Assembly: GCF_028858725.1 (NCBI RefSeq)
Contig: NC_084790.1
Coordinates: 5,400,001 to 5,464,000 of the forward strand
DNA: 64,000 nt
Origin: Colius striatus
Taxonomy: Eukaryota; Chordata; Aves; Coliiformes; Coliidae
Reading direction: 5' to 3'
Within the stretch, counting starts at the first letter, position 1. Each line of letters begins with the position of its first letter. Made by a program: the position numbers and the translations under genes. Shown here piece after piece: positions 26,236 through 37,866 of the stretch. Below the pieces are notes generated by a model. The model saw only the letters and a list, made by a program, of their open reading frames with translations. It did not search any database and had not been told where the DNA came from.

Positions 26236-26535
26236 ACTGTGGTACTCCTCAGTGAAACGATGACACATTCACGGAGCAGAAAGGACTACAGGAACAGTTT
26301 GTCGGTGTCACTGCTGGCTCCTAAGATTATGTGACTCAGCCAGAGTCACATTTGCATCCTCTGAGACTGCACTTGCAGTGGCAGCTTAGATAATTTTCTT
26401 CTTGCTATGACAAGGTAATTAGTTGTCTGTAATGGTAAGTGGCATTTCCACCCACAACAGAGGAGAAAATTCAGAGGTAAGCAAGTATGAATCAGTGTTA
26501 TTACACTTTCCAAGCTAGACACTTTTTAGAGAACT

Positions 26536-26541
26536 TTTATT
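26536..26541 (-). other. SNF8: Poly(A) signal of SNF8 (AATAAA on the minus strand)
   Basis: TTTATT on the plus strand at 26536-26541 is AATAAA on the minus strand, 84 bases after the SNF8 stop. The UBE2Z signal on the other strand is about 320 bases away, so the two genes end tail to tail. Confidence 0.65.
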
Positions 26542-26624
26542 TCAAACCCATGGTCCCTGTGTTTTGGGTGATATGCAAATACCCTCACAAGAAGAATTAT
26601 ACACAGGCACAGGACATGTAGCAG

Positions 26625-29600
26625 TCAGGGTATTGCTTCCTTGGCTTCCTCTGGAGTGGTTTCCTGAGAGTACAGCTCTGTAAAGAGAGCAGGCAGCCAG
26701 TACTGAGGTTCTCCTGCTGCCTGCATATCCAGCCAGGCCATTCCTTCTTTCAGCAAGTGTTCCTATACAAACAGAGCAGAAACTGTGAGTGAAACTTAAC
26801 TCAGTGGCCAAGAAGCCTTTCACAAGAGAGGCCTGACCCCAGGTTTATTCTAGGCTAAGGGAGGGTGCAGAGCTTGGAATGCAATAATTTTTACTCCACT
26901 AGACTGGGAAAAGGACAGTTCAGACATCCAGACATGTCTGCCCAGTGTGCTTGTACAGGACCTGAGCTAACAGGATACAAGTTTAATGGAGATCAGTGAA
27001 AGCACAGGAAGATTGTGCCTTCCTCAGTCTGTGTTTGTGTAGTGTGTGCCCAGCTTTAAGCTCACTGTAGGATTGCCTGTGTATGCTGTGGTGATGCAGC
27101 TCTGGCACAGGCTGTGCTGTGGAGCACTCACTGTACTCCCACTGGGCACGAGACCTTCATACATACCAGCACTTGCTTTGCGCGTTCGGTCTCCCACTTC
27201 AGGCTGGACCTGATCTCACTGACTGTTACATAGCCCTTCTTCTGCAATGACACAAAAAAATGCTCTGTGCTTACAGGCAAGACTGTTGTCCATAGTTCAG
27301 AAGAGTGTGGAGAGTTTTGCCTATGGGCCTGGTCTAAACACAGTTCCCTGTCATGGAAGCAATAAGGTTCTATGAAGGTGGCTACATTTTAAAATCTGCT
27401 CCGTACCTCTGCCAGCTGCAGGACGACAGTGTGATCCATGTTCAGTTCAGCTGGCACCGACTGGATCAGATACGTTCCACCAACAGGGATTATCCCAAAG
27501 CCATTCCCCAAGACCTTCAGCTTCTTGATTGCACGAAGGAGATCATCCCTGAGAAGCAGAGGGAGGTCAATGCAAGGCTTTAAGGTGAAAGTCTCTCTCA
27601 AACTGCACACTGTGTTGTGTGAGGCAGATGTGACATGCAGAAGCTACGAGCAGTAGCAGCTCCTGCATTCTGAAACACTGAAGTCATTAATCGTGGATCA
27701 CATGCAAATGGCTCTGTTGCTGGAAGTTAAATTTTGAGTCCTAGAAACAGCAGCACTCAAAGGTGCTCAGTCACCCCCTTTCCTTCCCCACATGCTCCTT
27801 GACCCCCGTTTCCTGTAGTACAGAGGCACTCACTGGCTGACATCCTGAGCAAACTTCCCCCTTCCCTTCAGCACTTGCTGATGAAGTTCTTCCAGTGTTA
27901 TCAGACCTAGGAGTCAACAAAAGGGGACAGGAAAGCATTACTGCACAGCAACAAAATGACTCCAGCAAGAGCAGTCAAAGGTCCTTTGTGCAGCTGCGCT
28001 GCCTCAGCCCTGTCTTCCATTTTACAAGTGGCTGTTCATTGTTGCTGGTATCATCCAGCCCTGGGTGAGATAAGCATTGAGTCACTTCTGTTCCCACAGC
28101 TAACACGCAGCAGTCAGCTGTTGCCTTCTCCCACAAATGTATCGGGACTCAAGTTTCAGCTGGCTTTGCTGTAGCCCATTCCTGGTCTCAGATTGCCCTT
28201 TGGGATTGAAGAATGTCTACTATCTTTTAATGAGGGACTTAGCAATGGTATTCCAACTCTTTGGCATATTGCTGTGATCCTTTTGAGACAAATCTTGCTG
28301 CCAGGCTCAGAGCAGTAACATTAGTTTCGTACTCCTTCAAGATTGTCATTGATCCCTGGTCCTTCCCCATGCTACTGCGATTTATGGCTTTGTTATACAA
28401 GCAGGGCAGAGTTGCTCAGTCTCTGCAGGTATCAATAAAACTGGGTGATTACTATTTAACATGTGGTAGAAACAAAACAAGGCCTTTTGGGGACAAGGAA
28501 GGCAAAACTCCCATCTCAGTAGACACTATATTGAGCCATGTGACTTGTTTTCCCCAGGTGAACCAGCAACCTGGGGAACCTGTTAGAGGTGTCCCCTAGA
28601 AACCAGACACAACTGTGATCCTTACCTCCATTCCTGTGTTTCAGAGCCAGGCAAACTTCAACGATCTGCACACCCAGTTCATAGTAGAAGTCTCCAACTC
28701 CCAGCATCTCTGACCAGAATCCTTTACCAGCTGTAAAGAGAGAAAGGGGAAAGTGATTGGATCATTGGGAAAAGTACCTTTCCTTAAGTTACTGGTGCTA
28801 AGCAAGCTGCTTGTAACACCCCCTGTCGGGATTCAGACCTGTTAATAAAGAGTCTCTTTTGGTTATTCTACCTGTTTTCCCCCACCCTTTTAAGTAAACA
28901 GCACCCAAAGGTACATCACACCAATTCACGAGCCCCAAGAATCCAAATGCCATCAGCTCTCCTCAAGGACAACCTCCACCAGCTGCACTGTGAGCTGTTC
29001 ACAGTGTGACGGCAGTGAGATGAATCCATAGTCACGAGCCCCACTGCCTGTTCCTCACATGCCAAAGGATCCACTCCGATGGTTGCACACATGTCCTGAA
29101 ACTGGACCCGGAACTCAGGGTTTTTACGGATCTCTTGCTTGTGTTTGCTGGCAAACTCTTCTAAGTTGGTCTTAAACATGTCCAGCTGCTTAGACATCTG
29201 AAAGAGAGTTGCATGGAAGTGTTTCCATCTTAACACTTGATGCAGTTTTTGCACAAACACAGCCCCCACTAAGTCAAGAAACACCCAGGTCCCTGATGTG
29301 CTGCCCAGCCAGTGCAGATGGTCCCAGTGGAAACGAGAGAAAATCGTGCCATGAAATCAAAAACATCCATGTTTTACCACAGTAAACCAGAATGAGACCA
29401 CAACAGAGAGAAGACAAGGCTCAGAATGCAGCTGGGGGCAGGGGGGTGTGGGCAGTCACTCTGTGATGCACATGGGGCAGAAATGGTTCTACAGGACTGC
29501 GATGCTGCTGAGGCCCTGGGAAGGGAGAGCCAGGCCTGCTGCAAACACCACAGCCTAACGGGTGCCATCGCTACCAGCACCGCGCATGGACAGTGCTCTG

Positions 29601-30243
29601 GACAGCAGAGCAGAGGGGGACACAAAGGCAGGTTTGTGCCTGGGCTCACAACTGGGGTTACTGCCACTGCTAGGGATGGAGATTCCCGATCCAGAGGTGG
29701 ATCTCCCACCTGTGCCAGCTGGTCTTCGGCCAGGACTGTCCCTCGCTCCTTGTACTTTGCCTGCAGGAGGAAAATGGGATGAGCGAGACAGTGCAGAGGA
29801 GACCAGAAACCCAAACGATATGAGGGAACTGCTCCTTTAGGATGGACCCACCAACGTCCCGGGCCAGCGTGGAGGCTGCCAGGAAGCTCGGAGCACCCTG
29901 TGCATGGAGCAGGGCTGGTGCCTGCTGGGAAGGCAGATGCGAGGGCCTGAGTGGCCACACACGGAGCCTGGCAGCCCCTGCCACAGGGCCGAAGGGTCCG
30001 TCTGCCCTGACACGGTACCGGTGGTGCCCGGCAGCTCCCCGCCCAGCACCGGTGGCACCTGCCGATCTCCCCCCGGGGCCACCGGGTCCAAGCACCCCTC
30101 ACACGGGCCCGGTACCTGCCTCCTCGGGCCTGGCGGGTCCTAGTCCCCCTCACATGGGTCCTCCCCGTCTCCCCCCGGTCGCCCCTCACCTCCGCGAGCT
30201 TCTTCTTGGCGATAGCGCCCGCGCCCACCCCCCGCCGGTGCAT
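26625..30243 (-). CDS. SNF8: SNF8 (VPS22/EAP30), ESCRT-II subunit
   Basis: Eight minus-strand exons: 30243-30190, 29760-29710, 29197-29059, 28730-28626, 27906-27834, 27548-27407, 27241-27167 and 26762-26625 (TGA). They give 258 residues, the human length. The protein starts [18 protein letters not shown] and runs through a helical hairpin ([41 protein letters not shown]) into tandem winged-helix domains ([87 protein letters not shown]). VPS22 with VPS36 and two copies of VPS25 forms ESCRT-II on endosomes, which nucleates ESCRT-III and sorts ubiquitinated cargo into multivesicular bodies. The exons look intact and the sequence is almost identical to mammals in the core. Confidence 0.98.
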
Positions 30244-30510
30244 CCCGGCGCCGCCGCCCGCCGCTCGCCGTCGCACGTCACGGCCCGGGCGTCATCGCCC
30301 CGCGACGGGCTGCGCGCCACCGGCCCGCGGTGCGGGAGAGGAGCGGGGTGGTTGGGAGAGGGCCGGTTTGGGTTACTTCGGTGGGACCGTATCCCCTCGC
30401 CTCCGGGGCTGGGGGTGGGCGTTCAGCCCCCGCTGGGGCGGGGGGAGCCCCGCGGGAGGCAGGGATGGCCCCGAGACCCTCTGCCGCGGGTGCGGAGGAG
30501 CCACGGGGTG
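29840..30510 (-). promoter_or_regulatory. SNF8: CpG island at SNF8 promoter
   Basis: A GC- and CpG-rich block surrounds the SNF8 start codon at 30243. The upstream side ends abruptly at a CR1 copy at about 30515. The 300-residue minus-strand frame across 30276-29374 merely reads SNF8 exons 1 and 2 together with intron 1. Confidence 0.7.
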
Positions 30511-30514
30511 GGGG

Positions 30515-31440
30515 TTCTGACAGCCCTCACAGGGAAAAAGTTCTTTGTAATCTCCCATCTGAACCTCCCCAGGAGCAACTTGAGCCCATTTCCTCGTGTC
30601 CCGTTATTCATTATTCGAGAGAGGACACCCATGCCCGCCTCATCACAGTCTCCTGACAGGGAGTTGTAGAGAGTGCTCATGTCTCCTTTCACCCTCCTCT
30701 TCTCCAGACCAAACCCCCACCGCAGCTCCCTCAGCCCCTCCCCAGCAGCTTTGTGCTCCAGCCCCTTCCCCAGCTCAGTGCCCGGCTCTGGGCACGCTCT
30801 GGCCCCTCAGTGTCCCTCTGGCAGTGAGTGAGGGACCCAGCACTGAGCACAGCCCTGGAGCTGCAGCCTTCCCATTGTCCAGCACAGGGGTACAATCGCT
30901 GCCCTGCTCCTGCTGGCCCCACTATTCCTTGGTCTTCTTGGCCACCTGGGCATGCTGCTGGCTCATATTCAGCCAGCTGTCAATTAAAGCCCCCAGGTCC
31001 CTTCCCTCTGGGTATCTTTCCAGCCCCTCGGCCCCTAGCCTATAGCATTGCCCAGGGTAGTTGTGGCCCAAGGGCAGGACCCAGCACTTGGCCTTGTTGT
31101 ACCTCATGCAATGAGCCTCAACCCATCACTCCAGCCTGTCAAGGTCCCTCTGAAGAGCCGTCCTGCCCTCAAGTAGATCAACACACCCACCCAGCTTGGT
31201 GTTGTCAGCAAACTGACCGAGGGCGCACTAGATCTTGTCATCCAGATCATCAGATAGTGGTGTTAAAGATGTTACACAGAACAGGCCCCAACACTGAGCC
31301 CTGGGGAACAGCACAGGCCAACAACTGGAAGGGCAGGGCCAGCCCTTGGTTCAGGTTTGTTTCCCCCCAGCCCAGACTGAACTTCAGCACCAACGTCATT
31401 TGTTAAGTCATGGCCCATCATCAGGTCCTGAAGTCCAAAG
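30515..31440 (-). mobile_element. CR1 LINE, truncated, upstream of SNF8
   Basis: CR1 homology starts near AGGGAAAAAGTTCTTTGTAA, so the terminal tail repeats are missing. It goes on through the 3' UTR and reverse-transcriptase end (minus-strand LNMSQQHAQVAKK near 30980-30940; upstream part with the usual dibasic-rich sequence). The right boundary, about 31440, is approximate. The copy is well diverged. Confidence 0.82.
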
Positions 31441-34330
31441 AAACCCACCGTTGGATCTTTCTGTCTGCTGTAGGCCCCATTCAGTGCTGCTCACAATCCG
31501 AGCCTTGTTTAGAAGGTCGTGTTTTCTTCAGCAGTTTAGTACTATCATATAGCTTAACACTAGATCAGATCGTATCTGAGTCTTATTTCAGCTTCAGAAT
31601 AAACTATTTATTGCTTGCATTAGCAAAACAGACAATATGCACAGAACAGAGTGAATACAAGATGTCTTCCTCCTCCTCATGTGACTTGACAGGATAAAGA
31701 GTGAGCTCCTCAGGAAGGCACTGGAGTTACACAGTCCTAACAAAGCAGAAGGGCAGAGAAAACCATAGATTCCTGGGGTACTGCACTTAACCCATTTTCA
31801 TTTAGTCCCTATAATAAACTAGGCACAAGTTATTGCGTCTCCACCCCCAGCCTGCTCAGATTGAAACATACCAAAGTCAGTACCTGATAGTAAGTACCTA
31901 CACATTCTGATAAAAAAATAAATCAGCAACTGGTTGGAGCAGGGAGACGGGAACAAGTGTTTGTCTGCAGGATGAGCTCAGCAGCTACTTGTTTTCTCTA
32001 GCCCGCTGGCTGGCCGCTTGGCTCATATTGTCTGACCAAGCTGCATGGAATTGTCTGTAGTACAGAGCGGCCTCTTATTTCCAACCTACATTTATTCATG
32101 GCCAGTTCATCCCTTTTTGTTCTCATGGCAACTTTTGCCATTAGCATAAACAGCTCTTTCTCACCCTGTTTTTTTTAATAGATGTTGACTTTGTGTCTCA
32201 GCCTTCATTTTACTCAGCTAAGCATAGGGCCCTGGAGCGTCCTCAGGGCCCTCTCCTGCGCTTTTTGCATCCCACATGCTTGTGTTTCCCTCTGAATGCC
32301 TTTCATAAGGATGTACAATGCACAGAAAAAAACCCTTTCTCTAGGTCGTCTGGGTTTGGGTCCCCTTCCTTTTCTCATTAAAAAGAGGGAGAAAATGATT
32401 TACCAACCTCCCTTCTCTAGGCTGTAATTCGAAAAAAAAAAATTGTCTTCCCCCATCTTCGTTGTATCATCAACGGTCTGAAGTGACTTTTGCAGAATCA
32501 AAGTTTGGCCAGAGCTCTAAGCTCTCCCAGTCAAATCCAGCTGAGGTGCACCACGTCAGCACTCAATGCTTGTCTAAAGAGGTCTTGAAGTCATTGATTG
32601 AGCACTGCAGCAAGTACTCTGGGGGACAAGGGCTGGGGAAGGATGGGTAGGGATGCTTGGAACAACAGCAACAGGTAGAACAGCCACTCACGTTGGTCTA
32701 CAGAGATCAGTCGACAGCAGCCATGTCAGAAACTCCTGATTCAAAACATCCTTCAAACCTTCTGAACCTTCCAGAGAAGAAAAGCTGCAAGAAATGGTTA
32801 GTGCCATGAAGGCAGTGGAGACGCAACAATTTGGATGCAGTGTATAACAGCCTTTAATCCCCATCCCCTCTAGTTCCCATGGATGTTTTATTTCTCTTCT
32901 AATGTATTTGGCTCGGATAAACCCCTAAAAAGCTTTAACCTCTCTTTGACTCAGCGAGCTCCTTGCACACAACAGCGCCTTGATCTTGGCATGTTTGGGC
33001 TGCCCATCAGTGAGCATGTCTGACAAGAAGGAACAGTCCTGTGACCCCCCCTGCCTCCCCGTGCACACCCCACCTCCTCTGAGACCCAGCAGGCATCAAA
33101 ACAAAGGCAGAGCGTGGGTGAAGCAGCATCCACGCTCCAAACTCACAAAGGGAAGCCTTTGTTTCCAAGAAGGACTTTCTTCCCCTGCACATCACATTTT
33201 TTATTTGCAATTAAGAAGATTAAGGGAGACACCAGAAAGCATTTAAAAACAAAAAATGAAGCTAATCAAACTGATTAGTCTCCAGTATCAAAGGGTTCCC
33301 CCCAGCCCCCACCCCCCGCAGGTTAGACAAACATGTGTCAGGAAGAGTTTGGGGCACGTTGATCCTGCTTTGGAGCAGAGGTCAGAGTAAATGACCTCTT
33401 GAGATCCCTCAAAGCCCTCGTTTCTTTGATTCTGTATTTTCCATATGACTAGCAATTCTCGGTGTCTGCTTTTCTGAGCGCTTGGCCTGAGACACCTCTG
33501 TGAACCATAACTGTGCTCATTTCCCCCACCCTAAGCCATCCCCTACACCCTGCTTTCTAAAGCAGTTTTCGTGCAAAGGCTGTGAAAGACAATGAATGCC
33601 CCCAGATTCTTGTTCTGGGTTTCTGTCCCATGACTCCCTGTAGTCAGAAATTCCACCTCCCCCCCTTTTTTTTTTGCCAGAAGACATTGGGACTGTGCCT
33701 GGAGGACTTGGGCTCTGTGCAGTAAGTGCTTTTTTTTTCCCCTTCTTGCCACCATTTTAGGACTAAGCAGCATCAACCTGTTAGGTTTCGTGAAATCCCC
33801 TTCATGTTAAAGAAAGGAAATGTATCCCTCATTCATTTGCTCGTGGCGGCTTTGGTTTGGTTTTTTAAATATAGAAAGCACCCGAGAACAGATTTTCCTT
33901 TGGACTCACGTGTCTAATTTGCTTTTTGAACATTTGTGACACAAGCTAAGGCTGGGGGAGGTGAAGCAGGCTATTGACAGGCTGTGGATATGCTGACACA
34001 GCACAAAGCTGTGCAGTGCTGAGATGCACAAGTGTGCTCTCAGCCAGATGGCTCTGGGAACGAAGGCATGAGCCACAGCAACACAACGCTCCATATGGAC
34101 TCGGTTACCTTGCCCAGAGGTACCTGCTCCAGGCAAGTGCTTATCGCACTCAGTACCCTGATTGTGAGGATTTTAAAGATGATTACACCTTAACCCCCAC
34201 CCTCCAATAAATCTGTGCCCTGTACCAGGGACACTCAGATCACAGACAAACTGGGAAATGCCTCCTGGGGCACGCAGGCATCTTCCTTGTGTGTTTTCAC
34301 CTTGAGATGAGGGTTTTCGTCATAAGAACC
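31441..34330. other. Intergenic sequence between SNF8 and GIP
   Basis: About 2.9 kb in which I recognise no coding exon. Minus-strand AATAAA hexamers occur near 31606, 32091, 32887 and 33200. One of these could end the GIP transcript, whose last exon I could not place. Confidence 0.4.
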
Positions 34331-34372
34331 AGAGAATCATTGTGCTTGGAAAAGACCTTTAAGATCGTCAAG
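34331..34372 (-). mobile_element. Short CR1 3' end fragment
   Basis: AGAGAATCATTGTGCTTGGA followed by AAAGACCTTTAAGATCGTCA is the reversed 3' end of an older CR1 type. Nothing of the body is left. Confidence 0.6.
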
Positions 34373-34478
34373 GCCTGTGTAGGCAGGGGGAAAGAAGCAT
34401 TTGGTTCCTTGTTTTTAAAAAATGAACTGGTCAACGTGCTAAGAGTGGATTCTTTCTTTTTCTCCCCTCTCCTGTGGC

Positions 34479-34689
34479 TTGATTTGATCAAATCAAAATG
34501 TTTTGCAGAAATGTATCAATTTCATCTAATTAAAAAATGAGCTGCAGAGTTTTCTTTTGGGAGGACTTTGTTTTGATTAGGTCAAAGCACTTCACTTTGA
34601 CTTCTCTTCCATGATTCTGGGATGTTGGAGGAGCAGCTGTGCTTCAGCCCTGGCAAAGGTCCGTGCTTTGACCTTATCAAAGCACTGGC
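34479..34689. promoter_or_regulatory. Motif cluster downstream of GIP: palindrome and three TCAAAGCAC copies
   Basis: A perfect 18-bp palindrome, TTGATTTGATCAAATCAA, lies at 34479-34496. GATTAGGTCAAAGCAC at 34575-34590 is repeated in inverted orientation at 34678-34663 with one mismatch, and a further ATCAAAGCAC overlaps at 34674-34686. AGGTCA is a nuclear-receptor half-site and ATCAAAG is a TCF/LEF-type core. That this is an enhancer is inference only. Confidence 0.3.
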
Positions 34690-35024
34690 TTATGATGAGG
34701 CTGCGCTGACATTTGTATAGCAAAAAGAAAGAGCCTAATCATCTATACTGTCAAAATCTGTGTTTTGTGAGAAATGTCAAAGAGAGGGTTTTTTTTGGGG
34801 TCAGTCTTGCCTTTTTTTTTTTTTTTTGGTCTTTGTCCTTTTCCTCACCCATGAGACAGAATTGAAAAACGTGAAGTTTCCTTTTGAAATAAAAATCCCC
34901 TGGTTTTCCTGTGTGAAGCCATTACCATCCATACCTGCCCCAAAACATTCCTTCAAACATTAAGCACTCGGGGACCTTGTGTCTCGCTGCCACCAGACCT
35001 GCTCTTTCTGTTTTCCCGTCTCAC

Positions 35025-36745
35025 CTCTGGTTTTTCTTGGCTTTCAGAAGCCAGGCGAAGAAGTCTTTGGCTTCCTGGGTGCCCAGGTCCAGTTTCTGCC
35101 CAGTCGCAGTTGGTACTTGGGGCTCAGCTTCTCTCTTGAACGGCTCGATGATGTTGCTGGAAAGGCGAAGTGGGGAAGATCTCAGCCCGAGGTGCCACAA
35201 GAGGGGGCCAAAATGCTGCTTTTTCCACCAAACCCAGCTCCCTACCACTCCATCTGCCCGCAGCCAGGGAAGGCGGTGGCTTGGACAGGGAGAGGGATAG
35301 TTGTGCCTTGTGCCGACAGACCAGAAACATTTCTGGGACTTAAGAAAATAAAAGAAAACAAGAAAACCAGCTCCCTAGAGAACCACTGCTGCAGGCCAAG
35401 AAAAATACCCTCGGCTCTGCATTCTGCTGTAGCCATCGGCTGGCTGACGACAGCTGCGAGTTTGGATCGTAGGAGCCCTGGAAGTCCACACACACTTCAC
35501 TTACTCGCTTTTCTTCTCCCGTCTGGCCAGCAACCATTCCACAAAGTTCTTCTTCAGCATGTTATCCATCGCACGGCTGTAGTCACTTGCCAGGGTGGCC
35601 TCAGAGTAGCGTCTTTGCACTGGTCTGGTACTAGGAATCCTTACGCTTACACTGGGGTGAGAGCAGAGAGAATGAGTGCAGCAGCAGTGGGGGGGAGCAG
35701 ACGCTGCCACAGAGCTTTGCTTGGCTTGTGCATGATGCCTACAGTCAGCAAGGTTGTGTGATCGCTTGCAATCTCTCCTGGTACAGGTGACCCTTCTGCA
35801 CTAGGGAAGGGCTGGCACGTGCCCTGTGCCTTGTCTGTTCTGCTGCCTGATAAGGCAACCGCAGCTCAGGTTTGACAGCTTGAATGTTTGCTGATGGTCT
35901 GGAGTCAGGGTGGTTTTCCCTACCATAGCCTGACTCACGTGGACTTTGTCTCTCAGCTAAAGCACTGGGTGTGCTCGGGCTCCCTTCTCCAGCGAGCTGC
36001 ACACCTCAGGCCAAGGAAGCTTTTCCCTGCGTCCTTGAAAGGCTCAGGGGTACACAACAGGAGAGAAGGGCTGACCTTGAGACGAGAGCTGGTCTGACAA
36101 TACAGATATGCTGGCTATCTGATTTAACAAAGGATTTCAAGGCTGATCCTTTTTTTTAGTACTACTCTATGGGATTGCATCAACTCCTACTGCTCTAATA
36201 AGGATTCTCTTGAATCTTCTGGAGTGGTAGCTGGAAATTTTGTAGCAGGAGACAGGGAAAGAAGGGGAAATCTTTGTTACATACCTGCTTTATGTAACTG
36301 GTCATACTTTCAGAAGCTCCCAAATACTGATGCCCCCAGCCTCATTCATGTGAAATGATTACATCTCGTTTCTAGTTCCCAGCCAACCACCTTCTCTTCC
36401 TGGTTGACTTCCAGCTTGTTCCTTCTAACCTAGAGCCATAAAGTTTGTAGAGAAAACTTGGGAGTTCCTGGCTTTGGCTCAAAGGCTCAGGGCTTTAGTT
36501 TGATATCTCTCTTATCATTTGCTCATCTCTGTACACTTGACTGTCTATTATCTGAGATCTACCTCGGGACTCATGTTCTCACCTACTTAACTGAATGGAA
36601 AAAGTCCATTTCCCTCCAGCGAGGAGCTGGAAAGGGCTCAAAATACACTGTGAGCTTTCAAAAACACTTACCCCGAGACGTTTTCTTCCATCAAAACAAA
36701 GCCCAGAGATGCGAGGAGCAGAGACAGAACTTTGAAAGACATCAT
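35025..36745 (-). CDS. GIP: GIP, glucose-dependent insulinotropic polypeptide precursor (last exon not resolved)
   Basis: Three minus-strand coding exons, 36745-36672, 35651-35505 and 35156-35025, have consistent phases and give 117 full residues. Residues 1 to about 20 are a signal peptide (MMSFKVLSLLLASLGFVLM). An RR pair at 38-39 precedes the hormone, which begins YSEATLASDYSRAMDNMLKK, continues NFVEWLLARREKKSDN and ends at F80 before KR (81-82). That makes 41 residues against 42 in human. The remaining propeptide ends QEAKDFFAWLLKAKKNQ, a hormone-like segment. The third exon ends with AG of a split codon before GTGAGAC, so at least one short 3' exon exists downstream. In mammals GIP is released from gut K cells and raises insulin secretion through GIPR. 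The place between SNF8 and IGF2BP1, and the strand, agree with human GIP. Confidence 0.93.
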
Positions 36746-37866
36746 TTTCCTGTCTGGCTTCTTTTTTCAAAAGCAGGGGGCAATCCAGATGTCTGTCCCC
36801 TGTAACACATAGGACCCAAGTGACAGGACAGTGAACCAAGAGGGATGTGCGGTCGTGGGTCGCGTGCCTGTGCTTGTAAAAGTGTTTCTTCAGTCCTTAT
36901 GCTTCTAGCAGTCTTCTCTATCCTACAAAGCCTTCTTCTGCCCTTCCCAGTTAAATTACTCTTTCAATGCCAATGCTCTTTCCCACCCTGGTGCCTTTTA
37001 ATGTTGGTTCCCTCCGCTTTTATCATAACCATCAAATTCATTGTGGGTTGCACATTCCTGGAGGCAAGGGCTTTGTCTGCCTCCATGTTTACAAGCTGAC
37101 CCTCTGGGTACCTCATTGTGCTTTAAGGGTTGATTCAGTCTTGAGTATGTGAATGGGAATGTCCGTTGGATCTGGTGATTCGGTAGCAATGGCATCCTGC
37201 TTATCCCACACTGCAGTTCTGCAGGATTTAGGAGCCTGATCTAATTTCTGGGAGATTTTCTGTTGGGATGGATAAAGCCTTATGTAGGGGCTAGAGCCAG
37301 AGTCAGTGAATATCAGTTATGAAAAATATCCCATGGACGGTGACAGGATCGGATTCCAAGATTTATTACTTTCAAGCTGTTCTACTTTCAAGCTGTTCCC
37401 AGTCCTCACGTCCACAGTGCAGCTCAATAGCCCTTGGACATTCGAGCTCTTTTAATTACTATTCCAGCTCTGCAAACTCCATACAAAAATGGTTTTGATC
37501 GTGGCTCACAGACATACTTTGTTGTCCCTCACCTCACTCTTTGTTATAGCTGTATCTGGAAACTACATTGTGATGAAGATCTGCTGCTAACAGGAGTAAT
37601 ACAGTATCAGAAAGGAAAGGTCTAGACAACAAGTATCCCACTCTTCAAAGCTTTATTCCTACATTGATAGAACTTTACTCTTCTAAGTAGTTATTTGTAC
37701 TCTTAAAACAGCACAATTACTTTCTGGAGAGAGACAGAATTTGCAAGTCTGGATATTGTTTGAAACTGTGGTTTTCTGGTTCCAGAAAATTGTGACAGAC
37801 TTACAAATGTTTTCAGCCTTTCCTATTAAGTGAGGAAAATACAAAGTGCACTGTTATCTCAGATAC

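Noticed and set aside
29374-30276. A 300-codon minus-strand frame at the SNF8 start
   Set aside because: It contains SNF8 exons 1 and 2 joined through intron 1. Good splice sites and homology show that the intron is removed.
34759-34925. Possible last coding exon of GIP after a CACACAG acceptor near 34914
   Set aside because: It would add about 17 residues and a stop in the right phase, but there is no similarity to support it and other acceptors are equally possible.
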